Part shown: one piece after another, positions 16,651 through 26,239 of the stretch | Numbering within the stretch: position 1 is the first letter of the stretch | Layout: each line of letters opens with the position of its first letter | Assembly: GCA_002344525.1 (NCBI GenBank) | Contig: DDTJ01000028.1 | Location: forward strand, 156,747 to 220,746 | Reading direction: 5' to 3' | Length of the DNA stretch: 64,000 nucleotides | Source of the DNA: Akkermansiaceae bacterium UBA2367 | Lineage (GTDB): Bacteria > Verrucomicrobiota > Verrucomicrobiia > Verrucomicrobiales > DEV007 | Translations under genes and position numbers: made by a program | The notes under the pieces: model-generated | Told to the model about the DNA's origin: nothing | What the model saw: only the letters and a program-made list of their open reading frames with translations | The model's database searches: none

Positions 16651-17411
16651 ATCTGATCGCGGTGGATGAAATGGCCACCACGGATGAGGCACTCTGCATT
16701 CGTCCAAACGAAGAGCCCGTCGGATCGGGAACGCCTCCGCTGCTTGAATGGTCTCCCGCTTTCAGCGCTCTGAATTGGCACGGCTCCCTGTGGCACTCCC
16801 TCGGAGCCTCGCCGGACGCTTCGCCGAACTGGCATGGTCCCGACTCCGTTTTTAATATCCCGCTGCCTAGCGGGGAACAGGCAACCCTCTTGAGTGGCCG
16901 CACGGTCTTCGTCTCCCGGACCACACCGACGAGAGGGAAGTCGGTTCGCATCACGCAAGCGAGTCTGTGGACGAGCCTCCCCTGTCGATCCGGGGCTGTC
17001 TTTGCCAGGGGCATCCATCGTGTCGAAATCACCGGCACCCGTACCGCACGGATTTCCCACGAAGAAGGCGCGGTGATCGGCCATGATTACAGTTTCTCTC
17101 TGGAACTCAAAGATCTGCGTTTCCGTTTGAACTTGAATCCGGGGAATCGGCTGTTCGGGGAACCAGCGGGAACCGTCTGGCACGCCGTGCTTACGGATGA
17201 AAAGGGCAACCCAGTCGCGCCCGACGAAGCCTCGCCCTATCTCATCTACGACCTGCTGTCGAAGACGGGAAAAACACAGGGTCACTCCACCGAATTCGCA
17301 TTGGACAAGGAACCATCGGGCATTGCCATCGTTCGAAGGGTGCCGAAAGCAAAGCTTCGCTTTGTTTTCGAACCACAGACGATCACCCTGCCGGAGATCA
17401 TGGAAGAATGA
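16410..17411 (+). pseudogene. Permease C-terminal part displaced by a 1-base frameshift
   Basis: An open frame of 333 codons with the coding character of the window, beginning with a membrane segment (GILGLVWAVVGSLCVKTALV) that completes the upstream permease. The remainder is a long soluble region (residues ~25-333) without recognised domain, containing EYSLRVPLVAIPVNLIAVD and YSFSLELKDLRFRLNLNPG, beta-rich in look. No plausible start codon with ribosome binding site lies at its beginning, so on its own it would not be translated. Joined to 15727-16409 by one added base it forms the complete permease. Confidence 0.7.
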
Positions 17412-17427
17412 CCCGCGCGGTAGTTGG

Positions 17428-17510
17428 CTGGGAGGGGGGCTTTTCAAGTCCCGGCGGAGGCTCGAGCGGAGCCATGCAGGTGGCGGGGACTTGGAAAGTC
17501 CCCCTCCCAG
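17428..17510. terminator. Large hairpin between converging genes
   Basis: Arms CTGGGAGGGGG..CAAGTCCC and its near complement GGGGACTTGG..CCCCCTCCCAG, with a nested GGCTC/GAGCC stem. It fills the whole 99-base gap between the permease and the alcohol dehydrogenase stop codons, so it may end transcription from both sides. Its shape also fits a dispersed palindromic repeat. Confidence 0.55.
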
Positions 17511-18626
17511 TTATTCCGCCTGCGGCAGCACCAAGCTCCGTGCCACCTCGCCGCGCTCCAGCGCCGCGTAGGCCTCGTTGATCCCGCTCAGCGGGTAGGT
17601 CCGGGTCAGGAGCGAATCGAGGTCGATTTTCCCCGCCTCGTGCAGTTCGATCAAGGTGAGCAAGTCCAGCCGTGGTCGGGTCGAACCGTAGATCGAGCCC
17701 TTCAGCGTCTTCTCCGCGTAGACGAGCGCGTTCACGTTGATGCGAGCGCGGGCCTCGGGCGGGGCGATGCCGACGACGACGCAGGTGCCGCCCTTGCGGG
17801 TCATGTCGTAGGCCTGCTCGATCGGCTCCGCCAGACCGATGGCCTCGAAGGCGTTGTCCACCCCAAGGCCTTCGGTGAGATCCTTCACCGCCGTGACTGG
17901 ATCGTGCTCGCAGGCATCGACGAAGTGGGTCGCGCCCATGGTCCGGGCATATTCCAGCTTCGCGGGAACCCGGTCGACGGCGATGATCTTCGTTGCCCCG
18001 GCGAGGCGGGCGGTCTGGACGATGTTCAGCCCGATGCCGCCGCAGCCGACCACGGCGATGCTGCTGCCCGGCGCGACGCGGGTCGCGTGCATGACGGCCC
18101 CGTAGCCGGTGATGACCCCGCAGCCGACCAAGGCGGCGTGCTCGAAGGAGACCGATTCGGGAATCTTCACCACCGCGGCCTCGGGCATGGTGGAGCGCTG
18201 CGAAAAGGTCGAGACACCCGCGTAGTGGAGGATTGGCTCGCCCGAGGCGTCGCGGAAGCGGGTCTGCCCATCCGGCATCAGGCCGGTGAAACGCATCGCC
18301 GTGCCCACGTCGCAGAGGGCGGGGCGTCCCCCGAGGCAGTATTCGCAGCGTCCGCAGGACATCCGCCAGATCGGGATGACATGGTCACCCGGCTTCACCG
18401 AGGTCACGCCGCTCCCGATCTCCTCGACGATCCCGGCCCCCTCGTGGCCGAGGATGATGGGCGTCTTCATGGCGAGGTCGCCCTTCATCACATGGAGGTC
18501 GCTGTGGCAGACCCCGGCGGCCATGAGCCGCACAGTGACTTCGCTTGGACCGGGCGGAAGCACCTCGACGGTTTCGAGGCGGAGCGGTTCCTTGGCTTGG
18601 CGGAGGACGGCGGCGAGAGCTTGCAT
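17511..18626 (-). CDS. Zinc-dependent alcohol dehydrogenase (MDR family)
   Basis: A 371-residue medium-chain dehydrogenase. Catalytic zinc ligands are in GVCHSDLH (Cys and neighbouring residues) and LGHEGAGIVEEIG; the structural zinc Cys set is in MSCGRCEYCLGGRPALC. The NAD-binding Rossmann motif is VGCGGIGLN. The pattern is that of class-III/aryl-alcohol type enzymes, oxidising alcohols or alcohol adducts with NAD; true substrate unknown. ATG 18626 was preferred over an upstream GTG-type start because the added eight residues fall in a GCGGGC-CGA-GCCCGC palindrome. It converges on the permease gene. Confidence 0.85.
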   Translation of the reverse strand: MQALAAVLRQAKEPLRLETVEVLPPGPSEVTVRLMAAGVCHSDLHVMKGDLAMKTPIILGHEGAGIVEEIGSGVTSVKPGDHVIPIWRMSCGRCEYCLGGRPALCDVGTAMRFTGLMPDGQTRFRDASGEPILHYAGVSTFSQRSTMPEAAVVKIPESVSFEHAALVGCGVITGYGAVMHATRVAPGSSIAVVGCGGIGLNIVQTARLAGATKIIAVDRVPAKLEYARTMGATHFVDACEHDPVTAVKDLTEGLGVDNAFEAIGLAEPIEQAYDMTRKGGTCVVVGIAPPEARARINVNALVYAEKTLKGSIYGSTRPRLDLLTLIELHEAGKIDLDSLLTRTYPLSGINEAYAALERGEVARSLVLPQAE

Positions 18627-18633
18627 GGGAAGC

Positions 18634-18648
18634 GCGGGCCGAGCCCGC
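18634..18648. repeat. Short GC palindrome before the dehydrogenase
   Basis: GCGGGC-CGA-GCCCGC, 6-bp perfect arms directly upstream of the dehydrogenase start. It could act in mRNA leader structure or be a dispersed repeat fragment. Confidence 0.4.
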
Positions 18649-18797
18649 ACTCCAGTAAAAGGCAGAAAGTGAAAGGTAAAAGATGAAAGATGAGCGCTTG
18701 TCCGTCGTCAGAGAACGGAGCGTCGGGGCTTGCGCAACGCGGACCGACAACGTACGCTCTGGAAAACTGAACCCTGAACCCTGAACACCGAAATCCG

Positions 18798-19202
18798 ATG
18801 GCCTTGGAATCCACTCTCGACTCTTGGCGAGGCAAAGTCCTCTCGATCCTCCGTATCGTCTCCGCCGCGCTCATGATGCAGCACGGCGGGCAGAAAGTGC
18901 TTGGCTTCCCGGCTCCGGCCCATACCGAATTCGTCCTCTTCTCCCAAGTGGGGCTGGCCGGCATCCTCGAGCTGGTCGTCGCGTTCCTGCTGCTGATCGG
19001 ACTCTTCACCCGCACGTCGGCCTTCCTCCTCTCCGGCCTGATGGCCGTCGCCTACTTCATGGCCCACGCCCCCGGTGGATTCTGGCCTCTGGTCAACAAG
19101 GGCGAACTGGCCGTGCTCTACTGCTTCGTCTACCTCTATCTGGTTTTCGCCGGAGGCGGCGACTGGAGCGTGGACCGGCTCCTCCGCAAGCGCAAGGCTT
19201 GA
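18798..19202 (+). CDS. DoxX family membrane protein
   Basis: A 134-residue protein with four membrane segments and the DoxX pattern: ILRIVSAALMMQHGGQKVLG at ~17-36, GLAGILELVVAFLLLIGLFT at ~52-71, AFLLSGLMAVAYFMAHAPGGFWPLVNKGE at ~75-103 and a final VLYCFVYLYLVFAGGG. DoxX proteins sit in the inner membrane; some take part in quinol/thiosulfate redox or oxidative-stress complexes. It stands alone here. The upstream gap holds a short TGAACCC reiteration near 18770. Confidence 0.85.
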   Translation: MALESTLDSWRGKVLSILRIVSAALMMQHGGQKVLGFPAPAHTEFVLFSQVGLAGILELVVAFLLLIGLFTRTSAFLLSGLMAVAYFMAHAPGGFWPLVNKGELAVLYCFVYLYLVFAGGGDWSVDRLLRKRKA

Positions 19203-19341
19203 CGGGGGACTCCGTTCAAGCGGCGGCGTCCCGGCTGTTGCGAAAAGAGACTTTGGGAATCATCGAGGAACGAAGCCCTGCCTTCCGTAGGCGGCCCCTT
19301 TCCCGTTTGCCAGCCCTGTACCCCAGCGCCACACTCCTCCC

Positions 19342-19947
19342 ATGTCCCGCACCCTCCTCGTCGCCACCCACAATGCCCACAAGACGGGCGAGATCCGCGC
19401 CATCCTCGCGGACCAGTTCGAGACCGTGACCGATCTGACCTCCCTGCCGGGGAGCGAAGCGCCGGAGGAGGCGGGTGCGACCTTCGCGGAGAATTCAGCG
19501 ATCAAGGCGCTAGCGGCGAGCCGTCTCCTGCCCGGAGCCTTCGTCCTCGCCGACGACTCGGGGCTGGAGGTCGATGCCCTCGGCGGCGCGCCCGGGGTGC
19601 ATTCCTCGCGCTACTCCGGCGAGGGCGCGACCGACGCCTCGAATCGCGCCAAGCTTCTCGCCGAACTCTCACGCTCCGAACTCGCCGACGCACCACTTAG
19701 CGCACGCTTTCGCTGCGTCCTTACGGTCGCGAGGGACGGCGGGGTCGTGGCGCAGTTCGACGGAACCGTCGAGGGCCGCATCGCCGCGTCGGAGACCGGA
19801 TCGGGCGGTTTCGGATACGATTCGCTCTTCGTCCCCGATGGGCACGAAGCCTCCTTCGGCGAGTTGCCGGAATCCGTGAAAAACGCCATGAGCCACCGCG
19901 CCCGCGCTCTCGCGAAGTTCCGCGAGTGGCTCGACGGCGGCTCGTGA
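19342..19947 (+). CDS. rdgB: XTP/dITP pyrophosphatase (RdgB/HAM1)
   Basis: A 201-residue Ham1-family enzyme that hydrolyses non-canonical purine triphosphates (dITP, XTP) to monophosphates, keeping them out of DNA and RNA. Visible motifs: LLVATHNAHKTGEIRAIL at the N-terminus, EEAGATFAENSAIKA (~44-58), LADDSGLEVDALGGAPGVHS (~70-89), GSGGFGYDSLFVP (~153-165) and MSHRARAL near the end. Length is normal. It converges on xth with a 7-base gap. Confidence 0.93.
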   Translation: MSRTLLVATHNAHKTGEIRAILADQFETVTDLTSLPGSEAPEEAGATFAENSAIKALAASRLLPGAFVLADDSGLEVDALGGAPGVHSSRYSGEGATDASNRAKLLAELSRSELADAPLSARFRCVLTVARDGGVVAQFDGTVEGRIAASETGSGGFGYDSLFVPDGHEASFGELPESVKNAMSHRARALAKFREWLDGGS

Positions 19948-19954
19948 CCCGTGG

Positions 19955-20713
19955 CTACTCGATCTCGATGACGACCGGGCAATGATCCGACCCGAGGACG
20001 TGGGGCAGGATGCCCGTCGCCTTCACTTTGGGAATCAACGGGGCCGAGACGCAGAAGTAGTCGATCCGCCAGCCCACGTTCCTCTCCCGCGCCCCGCCCC
20101 GGAAGCTCCACCAAGTGTAGTGGTCGGGCTCGCCGGGATGGAAATGGCGGAAGCTGTCGACGAAGCCCGCCGCGACGATCTGGTCGAATCCGGCGCGCTC
20201 CTCGTCGGAGAATCCGGCGCTCTTGCGGTTGTCCTTGGGGCGGGCGAGGTCGATCTCGCAGTGGGCGACGTTGAGGTCTCCGGCGAAGACGACGGGCTTC
20301 TCCTTCTCCAGCCCCTTCACGTAGGCGAGGAAGGCGGCGTCCCACTCCATGCGGTAGGGGAGGCGGCGCAGCTCGTCCTGCGCGTTCGGGGTGTAGACGT
20401 TCACGACGAAGTAGCCGGGGAACTCGGTGGTGAGGACGCGGCCCTCGTTGTCGTGCTCGGCGATGCCGAGGCCATGCCGGACCGAGAGCGCGGGATGGCG
20501 GGAGAGGGTCGCGACGCCGGAGTAACCCTTTTTCTCCGCCGCGTTCCATTGCACCTCCCAGCCCGCCGCCTCGAAGTCATGCTCGACCTGCTCGCGGTTC
20601 GCCTTGACCTCCTGCAGGAGGAGCAGGTCGGGCCGCTCCGCCTCGAGGAAGTCGAGGAAGCCTTTCTTCAGCACCGCGCGGATGCCGTTCACGTTCCAAC
20701 TGATCAGTTTCAT
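19955..20713 (-). CDS. xth: Exodeoxyribonuclease III (AP endonuclease)
   Basis: A 252-residue member of the exonuclease III/AP endonuclease family, which cuts at abasic sites and removes 3' blocks in base-excision repair. Motifs: MKLISWNVNGIRAVLKKGF with the key Asn, LLLQEVKA with the metal Glu, GYSGVATLSR, GDLNVAHCEIDL (catalytic Asp and Asn), and the terminal GSDHCPVVIE with the catalytic Asp-His. Start ATG 20713 begins the conserved domain. It lies 8 bases after the katG stop, so both are likely co-transcribed as an oxidative-damage unit. Confidence 0.93.
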   Translation of the reverse strand: MKLISWNVNGIRAVLKKGFLDFLEAERPDLLLLQEVKANREQVEHDFEAAGWEVQWNAAEKKGYSGVATLSRHPALSVRHGLGIAEHDNEGRVLTTEFPGYFVVNVYTPNAQDELRRLPYRMEWDAAFLAYVKGLEKEKPVVFAGDLNVAHCEIDLARPKDNRKSAGFSDEERAGFDQIVAAGFVDSFRHFHPGEPDHYTWWSFRGGARERNVGWRIDYFCVSAPLIPKVKATGILPHVLGSDHCPVVIEIE

Positions 20714-20721
20714 CGCTGCGG

Positions 20722-22926
<2,205 letters not shown>

Positions 22927-22981
22927 GGATTTGTCTTCGGTTGCGGATGCGATGGGAATGGTTGACCGGGGGCAGGGGCTG

Positions 22982-22987
22982 TGTCAA
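22982..22987 (-). promoter_or_regulatory. Candidate -35 element for katG
   Basis: TTGACA on the minus strand, 56 bases before the katG start codon. No good -10 hexamer is seen at the right distance, so this is only suggestive. Confidence 0.3.
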
Positions 22988-23117
22988 GGATCGGGTGTCG
23001 GCGCGAACGGGGGTTGACGTCTCGCGCCTTCCGCCGGATGGCTGGCGAACCGGTGGCGACGGTTTTTCGTTTTCGTGCTTGCCCTGCGCCGCTGAACTTG
23101 GTTTTATCTCCCCCGTT

Positions 23118-24029
23118 TTGAACGCTTATCTCCATCGTGTCGCCACGGGCGAGGTTCTTGAGCTCGCGCCGGTCAGCATCCTCGGTCGCAGTCTCGAATG
23201 CCAGATCATTGTCTCCGATCCCCGAGTCTCGCGCCGCCACGCCATGATCCGGAAGCAGGAAGGGGGCTTCCACCTCTTCGACCTCGGCAGTTTCAACGGC
23301 AGCTACCTGAACGGGGCGCGGGTCACGGCGGTGCGGAAGCTCAACAACGGCGACATCATCACCTTCGCCGACCACGAGTTCCGCTACGCGCAGGTGGGGG
23401 AGACGCCGAAGCCGGTGGTCACCGCAGAGAACCTCGACGGATCGACCATCGCCCATGTCAGCCACAACCCGGTGATCATCATCGTCAGCGACGTGAAAGG
23501 GTTCACCGCCCTCTCCGAGGCGGTCGAGGCCGACGAGCTCGCCCAGATCATCGGGAGCTGGTATGCCGACTGCGAGCGCGTCCTTTCCGAGGTGGGGGCG
23601 ACGGTGGACAAATTCATCGGCGACTGCGTCCTCGCCTACTGGACGGCGGTGGAGCCAGCGACCCTGCGCGCCGCGCTCCACGCGGCCGAGCAGCTCCTCG
23701 CCTCCTGCGAACGGATCTACGGGGTGCGTCCCGACGTTTTCGAGAGGATCGGCCGCCGCTTCGAGGTCGGCGTCGCCCTCCATGCCGGCAAGGTCGCCTA
23801 CGGCGGCATGAGCCGGAGCGAATTCACCCTCGTGGGCGATCCGGTGAACGTCGCCTTCCGTTTCGAATCCCTCACCCGCGAGCTGGGGCGCAGCGTGGTG
23901 ATCTCGGGCGATTTCGTGCGCGAGATGCCCAGTTTGCGCCCCTACTGCAAGAGCCATGGCGTCCAAGTGGTGAGGGGGCGTACCCAGAGCCTGGAGGCGT
24001 TTTCCCTGAACGAGTTTCCGGCGGGGTGA
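23118..24029 (+). CDS. FHA domain-class III adenylyl/guanylyl cyclase
   Basis: A 303-residue protein joining an FHA phosphothreonine-binding domain (residues ~18-92: ILGRSLECQIIVSD, VSRRHAMI, SFNGSYLNG) to a class III nucleotide cyclase domain (~120-290). The two metal-binding Asp residues are in VSDVKGFT and FIGDCVLAYW; TLVGDPVNVAFRFE is also conserved. Such proteins make cAMP or cGMP under control of a phosphorylated partner. TTG 23118 is taken as the start because the domain begins there; upstream in-frame sequence lacks coding character. A serine/threonine kinase encoded at 49035 could in principle be a partner, but that is speculation. Confidence 0.85.
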   Translation: MNAYLHRVATGEVLELAPVSILGRSLECQIIVSDPRVSRRHAMIRKQEGGFHLFDLGSFNGSYLNGARVTAVRKLNNGDIITFADHEFRYAQVGETPKPVVTAENLDGSTIAHVSHNPVIIIVSDVKGFTALSEAVEADELAQIIGSWYADCERVLSEVGATVDKFIGDCVLAYWTAVEPATLRAALHAAEQLLASCERIYGVRPDVFERIGRRFEVGVALHAGKVAYGGMSRSEFTLVGDPVNVAFRFESLTRELGRSVVISGDFVREMPSLRPYCKSHGVQVVRGRTQSLEAFSLNEFPAG

Positions 24030-24147
24030 GGGGGGCTCCCTTCGCCGCCTCCATGCGCGCGCCAGCGCTGTAGCGGGCCTCACTGAAGCCGGATCGGGTG
24101 ATCAAACGACGCTCGACCGAGGTCGATGACTTCGGCCACAGAGACCA

Positions 24148-24990
24148 TCAACCGAACCTCCCGGAGATGTAGTCTTCGGTCTGCCGCTTGGCGGGGTTGT
24201 TGAAGATCGTCGTGGTCTTGTCCATCTCGATCAGTTCGCCGAGGTAGAAGAAGGCGGTGCGGTCGGAGACGCGGGTGGCCTGCTGCATGTTGTGGGTCAC
24301 GATGACGATGGTGAACTCCTTTTTCAGCCGGGTGATCAGTTCCTCGACGGTGGCGGTGGAGATGGGGTCGAGGGCGGAGCAGGGTTCGTCCATGAGGATG
24401 ATCTTGGGCCGCACCGCGATGGTGCGGGCGATGCAGAGGCGCTGCTGCTGTCCGCCGGAAAGGCCGAGGCCGCTCGCGTCGAGGCGGTCCTTGACCTCCT
24501 CCCAGAGGCCGGCGGAGCGCAGGCTCTCCTCGACCGCCTCGTCGAGCTTGGTTCGGTCGCGGACGCCTTGGATGCGCAACCCGTAGGCGACGTTCTCGTA
24601 GATGCTCTTGGGGAAGGGGTTGTATTTCTGGAAGACCATCCCGACATGCTTGCGCAGCTCGATGGCATCGACCTTGGGATGGTGGATGTCCGTGCCGAGG
24701 ATGCGGATCTGGCCTTTGGAGATCCCCGCCGTGGGAATGAGGTCGTTCATCCGGTTGAAGCAGCGCAGCAGGGTCGTCTTGCCGCAGCCGGAGGGGCCGA
24801 TGAAGGCGGTGACTTCGCCCTTCCGGATCTCCATGCTGACGCCGCGGAGGATGTCGCGCCCTTTCACGTAGTGGAAGTGGACGCCGTCGACCTCGATGAC
24901 GACCTCCGGCGGAGGGGTCGAGGGGTCGCCGCCCTTCCGGATCGGGGAAAGGGTTTGCTGGGGTTCGGGTTCGGACATCATCGGTTTCAT
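24148..24990 (-). CDS. pstB: Phosphate ABC transporter ATP-binding protein PstB
   Basis: A 280-residue ABC ATPase: Walker A GPSGCGKTT, signature LSGGQQQR, Walker B IILMDEPCSALDP, H-loop VTHNMQQA, and the PstB-typical C-terminal end KRQTEDYISGRFG. It energises high-affinity phosphate import with PstC and PstA. Last gene of the pstSCAB order on the minus strand, 37 bases after pstA. No phoU follows; the next gene is a plus-strand cyclase. Confidence 0.96.
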   Translation of the reverse strand: MKPMMSEPEPQQTLSPIRKGGDPSTPPPEVVIEVDGVHFHYVKGRDILRGVSMEIRKGEVTAFIGPSGCGKTTLLRCFNRMNDLIPTAGISKGQIRILGTDIHHPKVDAIELRKHVGMVFQKYNPFPKSIYENVAYGLRIQGVRDRTKLDEAVEESLRSAGLWEEVKDRLDASGLGLSGGQQQRLCIARTIAVRPKIILMDEPCSALDPISTATVEELITRLKKEFTIVIVTHNMQQATRVSDRTAFFYLGELIEMDKTTTIFNNPAKRQTEDYISGRFG

Positions 24991-25027
24991 GAAGGGGTTG
25001 CCGTAGGGGAGGGGGGCCGGGGTTCGC

Positions 25028-26236
25028 TCACCATTTCAATTTTTTCCGGTAGTGGATGCGGAGGAAGACGGAGAGTCCGGCGAAGCCCATGACGAGGAGA
25101 AGGAAGACGAGGACCGATCCGTATTGCATCGGCTTGGTGTATTCCGACTGCGGGATGCGGGCGGCGACGGTGTAGATGTGGTAGGGCATCGCTTGGACCG
25201 ACTGGGAGAGGAAGCCGCCGATGCCAGCCTCGACTTTTTCCAAAGCGCCCAGATTGGGATCGATGGCGAGATCCCAGGGGAGCTTGTCCTTGTGCGAGAG
25301 CGCGGCGGTGAACATGATGGGGGCGGTCTCGCCCGCGACGCGGGTGATGCCGAGGACGGAGGCGGTCAACATGCCGGGGAAGGCGTAGGGGAGCACGGAC
25401 TTCGCGATGGTCTGCCATTTTGTCGCGCCGAGGGCGAGCGAGGCTTCGCGGAAGCCCGCCGGGATGGCCTTGAGCGACTCCTCGCAGGCGGTGATGATGA
25501 CGGGCAGGATCATGACGGCGAGGGTGAATCCCCCGGCCAGCATGCAGGTACCCCAGCCCTGGAAGGAGAGGAAGTGGTCGGTGAAGAGGATGGGCAGGGT
25601 GAAGAGGGCGCCTTCCTGCGGCGTTTTCGTGATGACGGGGGCGACGAGGCAGAAAAGCCCGAGTCCGAAGAGGCCGAAGACGACCGAGGGCACCCCGGCG
25701 AGGTTCATGATGGCGAGCCGGATCGCGTCCATGAAGCGGCCTTTGGAGGAGTATTCGTTGAGGTAGATTGAGGTCGTGAGTCCGATGCAGAAGGCGACCA
25801 CGATGCAGATCAGGGTGAGCAGGGCCGTGCCCACGAGCGGGCCGAGGATGCCGCCGCCGGAGTAGGCGTGGGAATGCTCCTCGACGATCGCCCGTCCGGG
25901 GTTCTCGTTCTTGAAGCGGGTGTAGTCGGCGAAGTCCATCTTGTGGAAGGCCCCGTCGTCGGTCTCGAAGGTCATCAGGGTCTCGGGACTCTTCGTGAAG
26001 AAGCTCGTGTTTACGAAGGGCGGGCTGGCCTTGAAGACGACTGGCGCGCCTTTCGCGATGATGTCGACGAAGATGTAGAGGCCGCAGCCGAGGATGGCGT
26101 AGGCGGCGAGGCGCAGCACGAGGGCGACGGCGCGCTCGCGGCGGCGCTGCCCCAAGCCGCGCGCGGCGAAGGGGTTGTCGGAGGAGGCGGGTTCTGCAGG
26201 GGCAGCGGTTTCCGCGATGTCGGCGGTGTTTCCCAT
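25028..26236 (-). CDS. pstA: Phosphate ABC transporter permease PstA
   Basis: A 402-residue inner-membrane permease. The EAA coupling motif appears around ESLKAIPAGFREASLALGAT, and GVPSVVFGLFGLGLF is typical. The N-terminus has a ~40-residue Ala-rich cytoplasmic stretch, one membrane helix, then a periplasmic insert of about 75 residues before the core, making it longer than ordinary PstA (~300). It begins 3 bases after the pstC stop. Confidence 0.94.
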   Translation of the reverse strand: MGNTADIAETAAPAEPASSDNPFAARGLGQRRRERAVALVLRLAAYAILGCGLYIFVDIIAKGAPVVFKASPPFVNTSFFTKSPETLMTFETDDGAFHKMDFADYTRFKNENPGRAIVEEHSHAYSGGGILGPLVGTALLTLICIVVAFCIGLTTSIYLNEYSSKGRFMDAIRLAIMNLAGVPSVVFGLFGLGLFCLVAPVITKTPQEGALFTLPILFTDHFLSFQGWGTCMLAGGFTLAVMILPVIITACEESLKAIPAGFREASLALGATKWQTIAKSVLPYAFPGMLTASVLGITRVAGETAPIMFTAALSHKDKLPWDLAIDPNLGALEKVEAGIGGFLSQSVQAMPYHIYTVAARIPQSEYTKPMQYGSVLVFLLLVMGFAGLSVFLRIHYRKKLKW

Positions 26237-26239
26237 GGC

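Noticed and set aside
16651..17411. An independent gene downstream of the permease
   Set aside because: The frame has no start signal and its first part is the missing membrane helix of the permease, so it is treated as the frameshifted 3' half.
24113..24126. TCGACCGAGGTCGA, also present in complement at 55321-55334
   Set aside because: A 14-base GC-rich palindrome found twice could arise by chance in this composition; not enough to call a repeat family.
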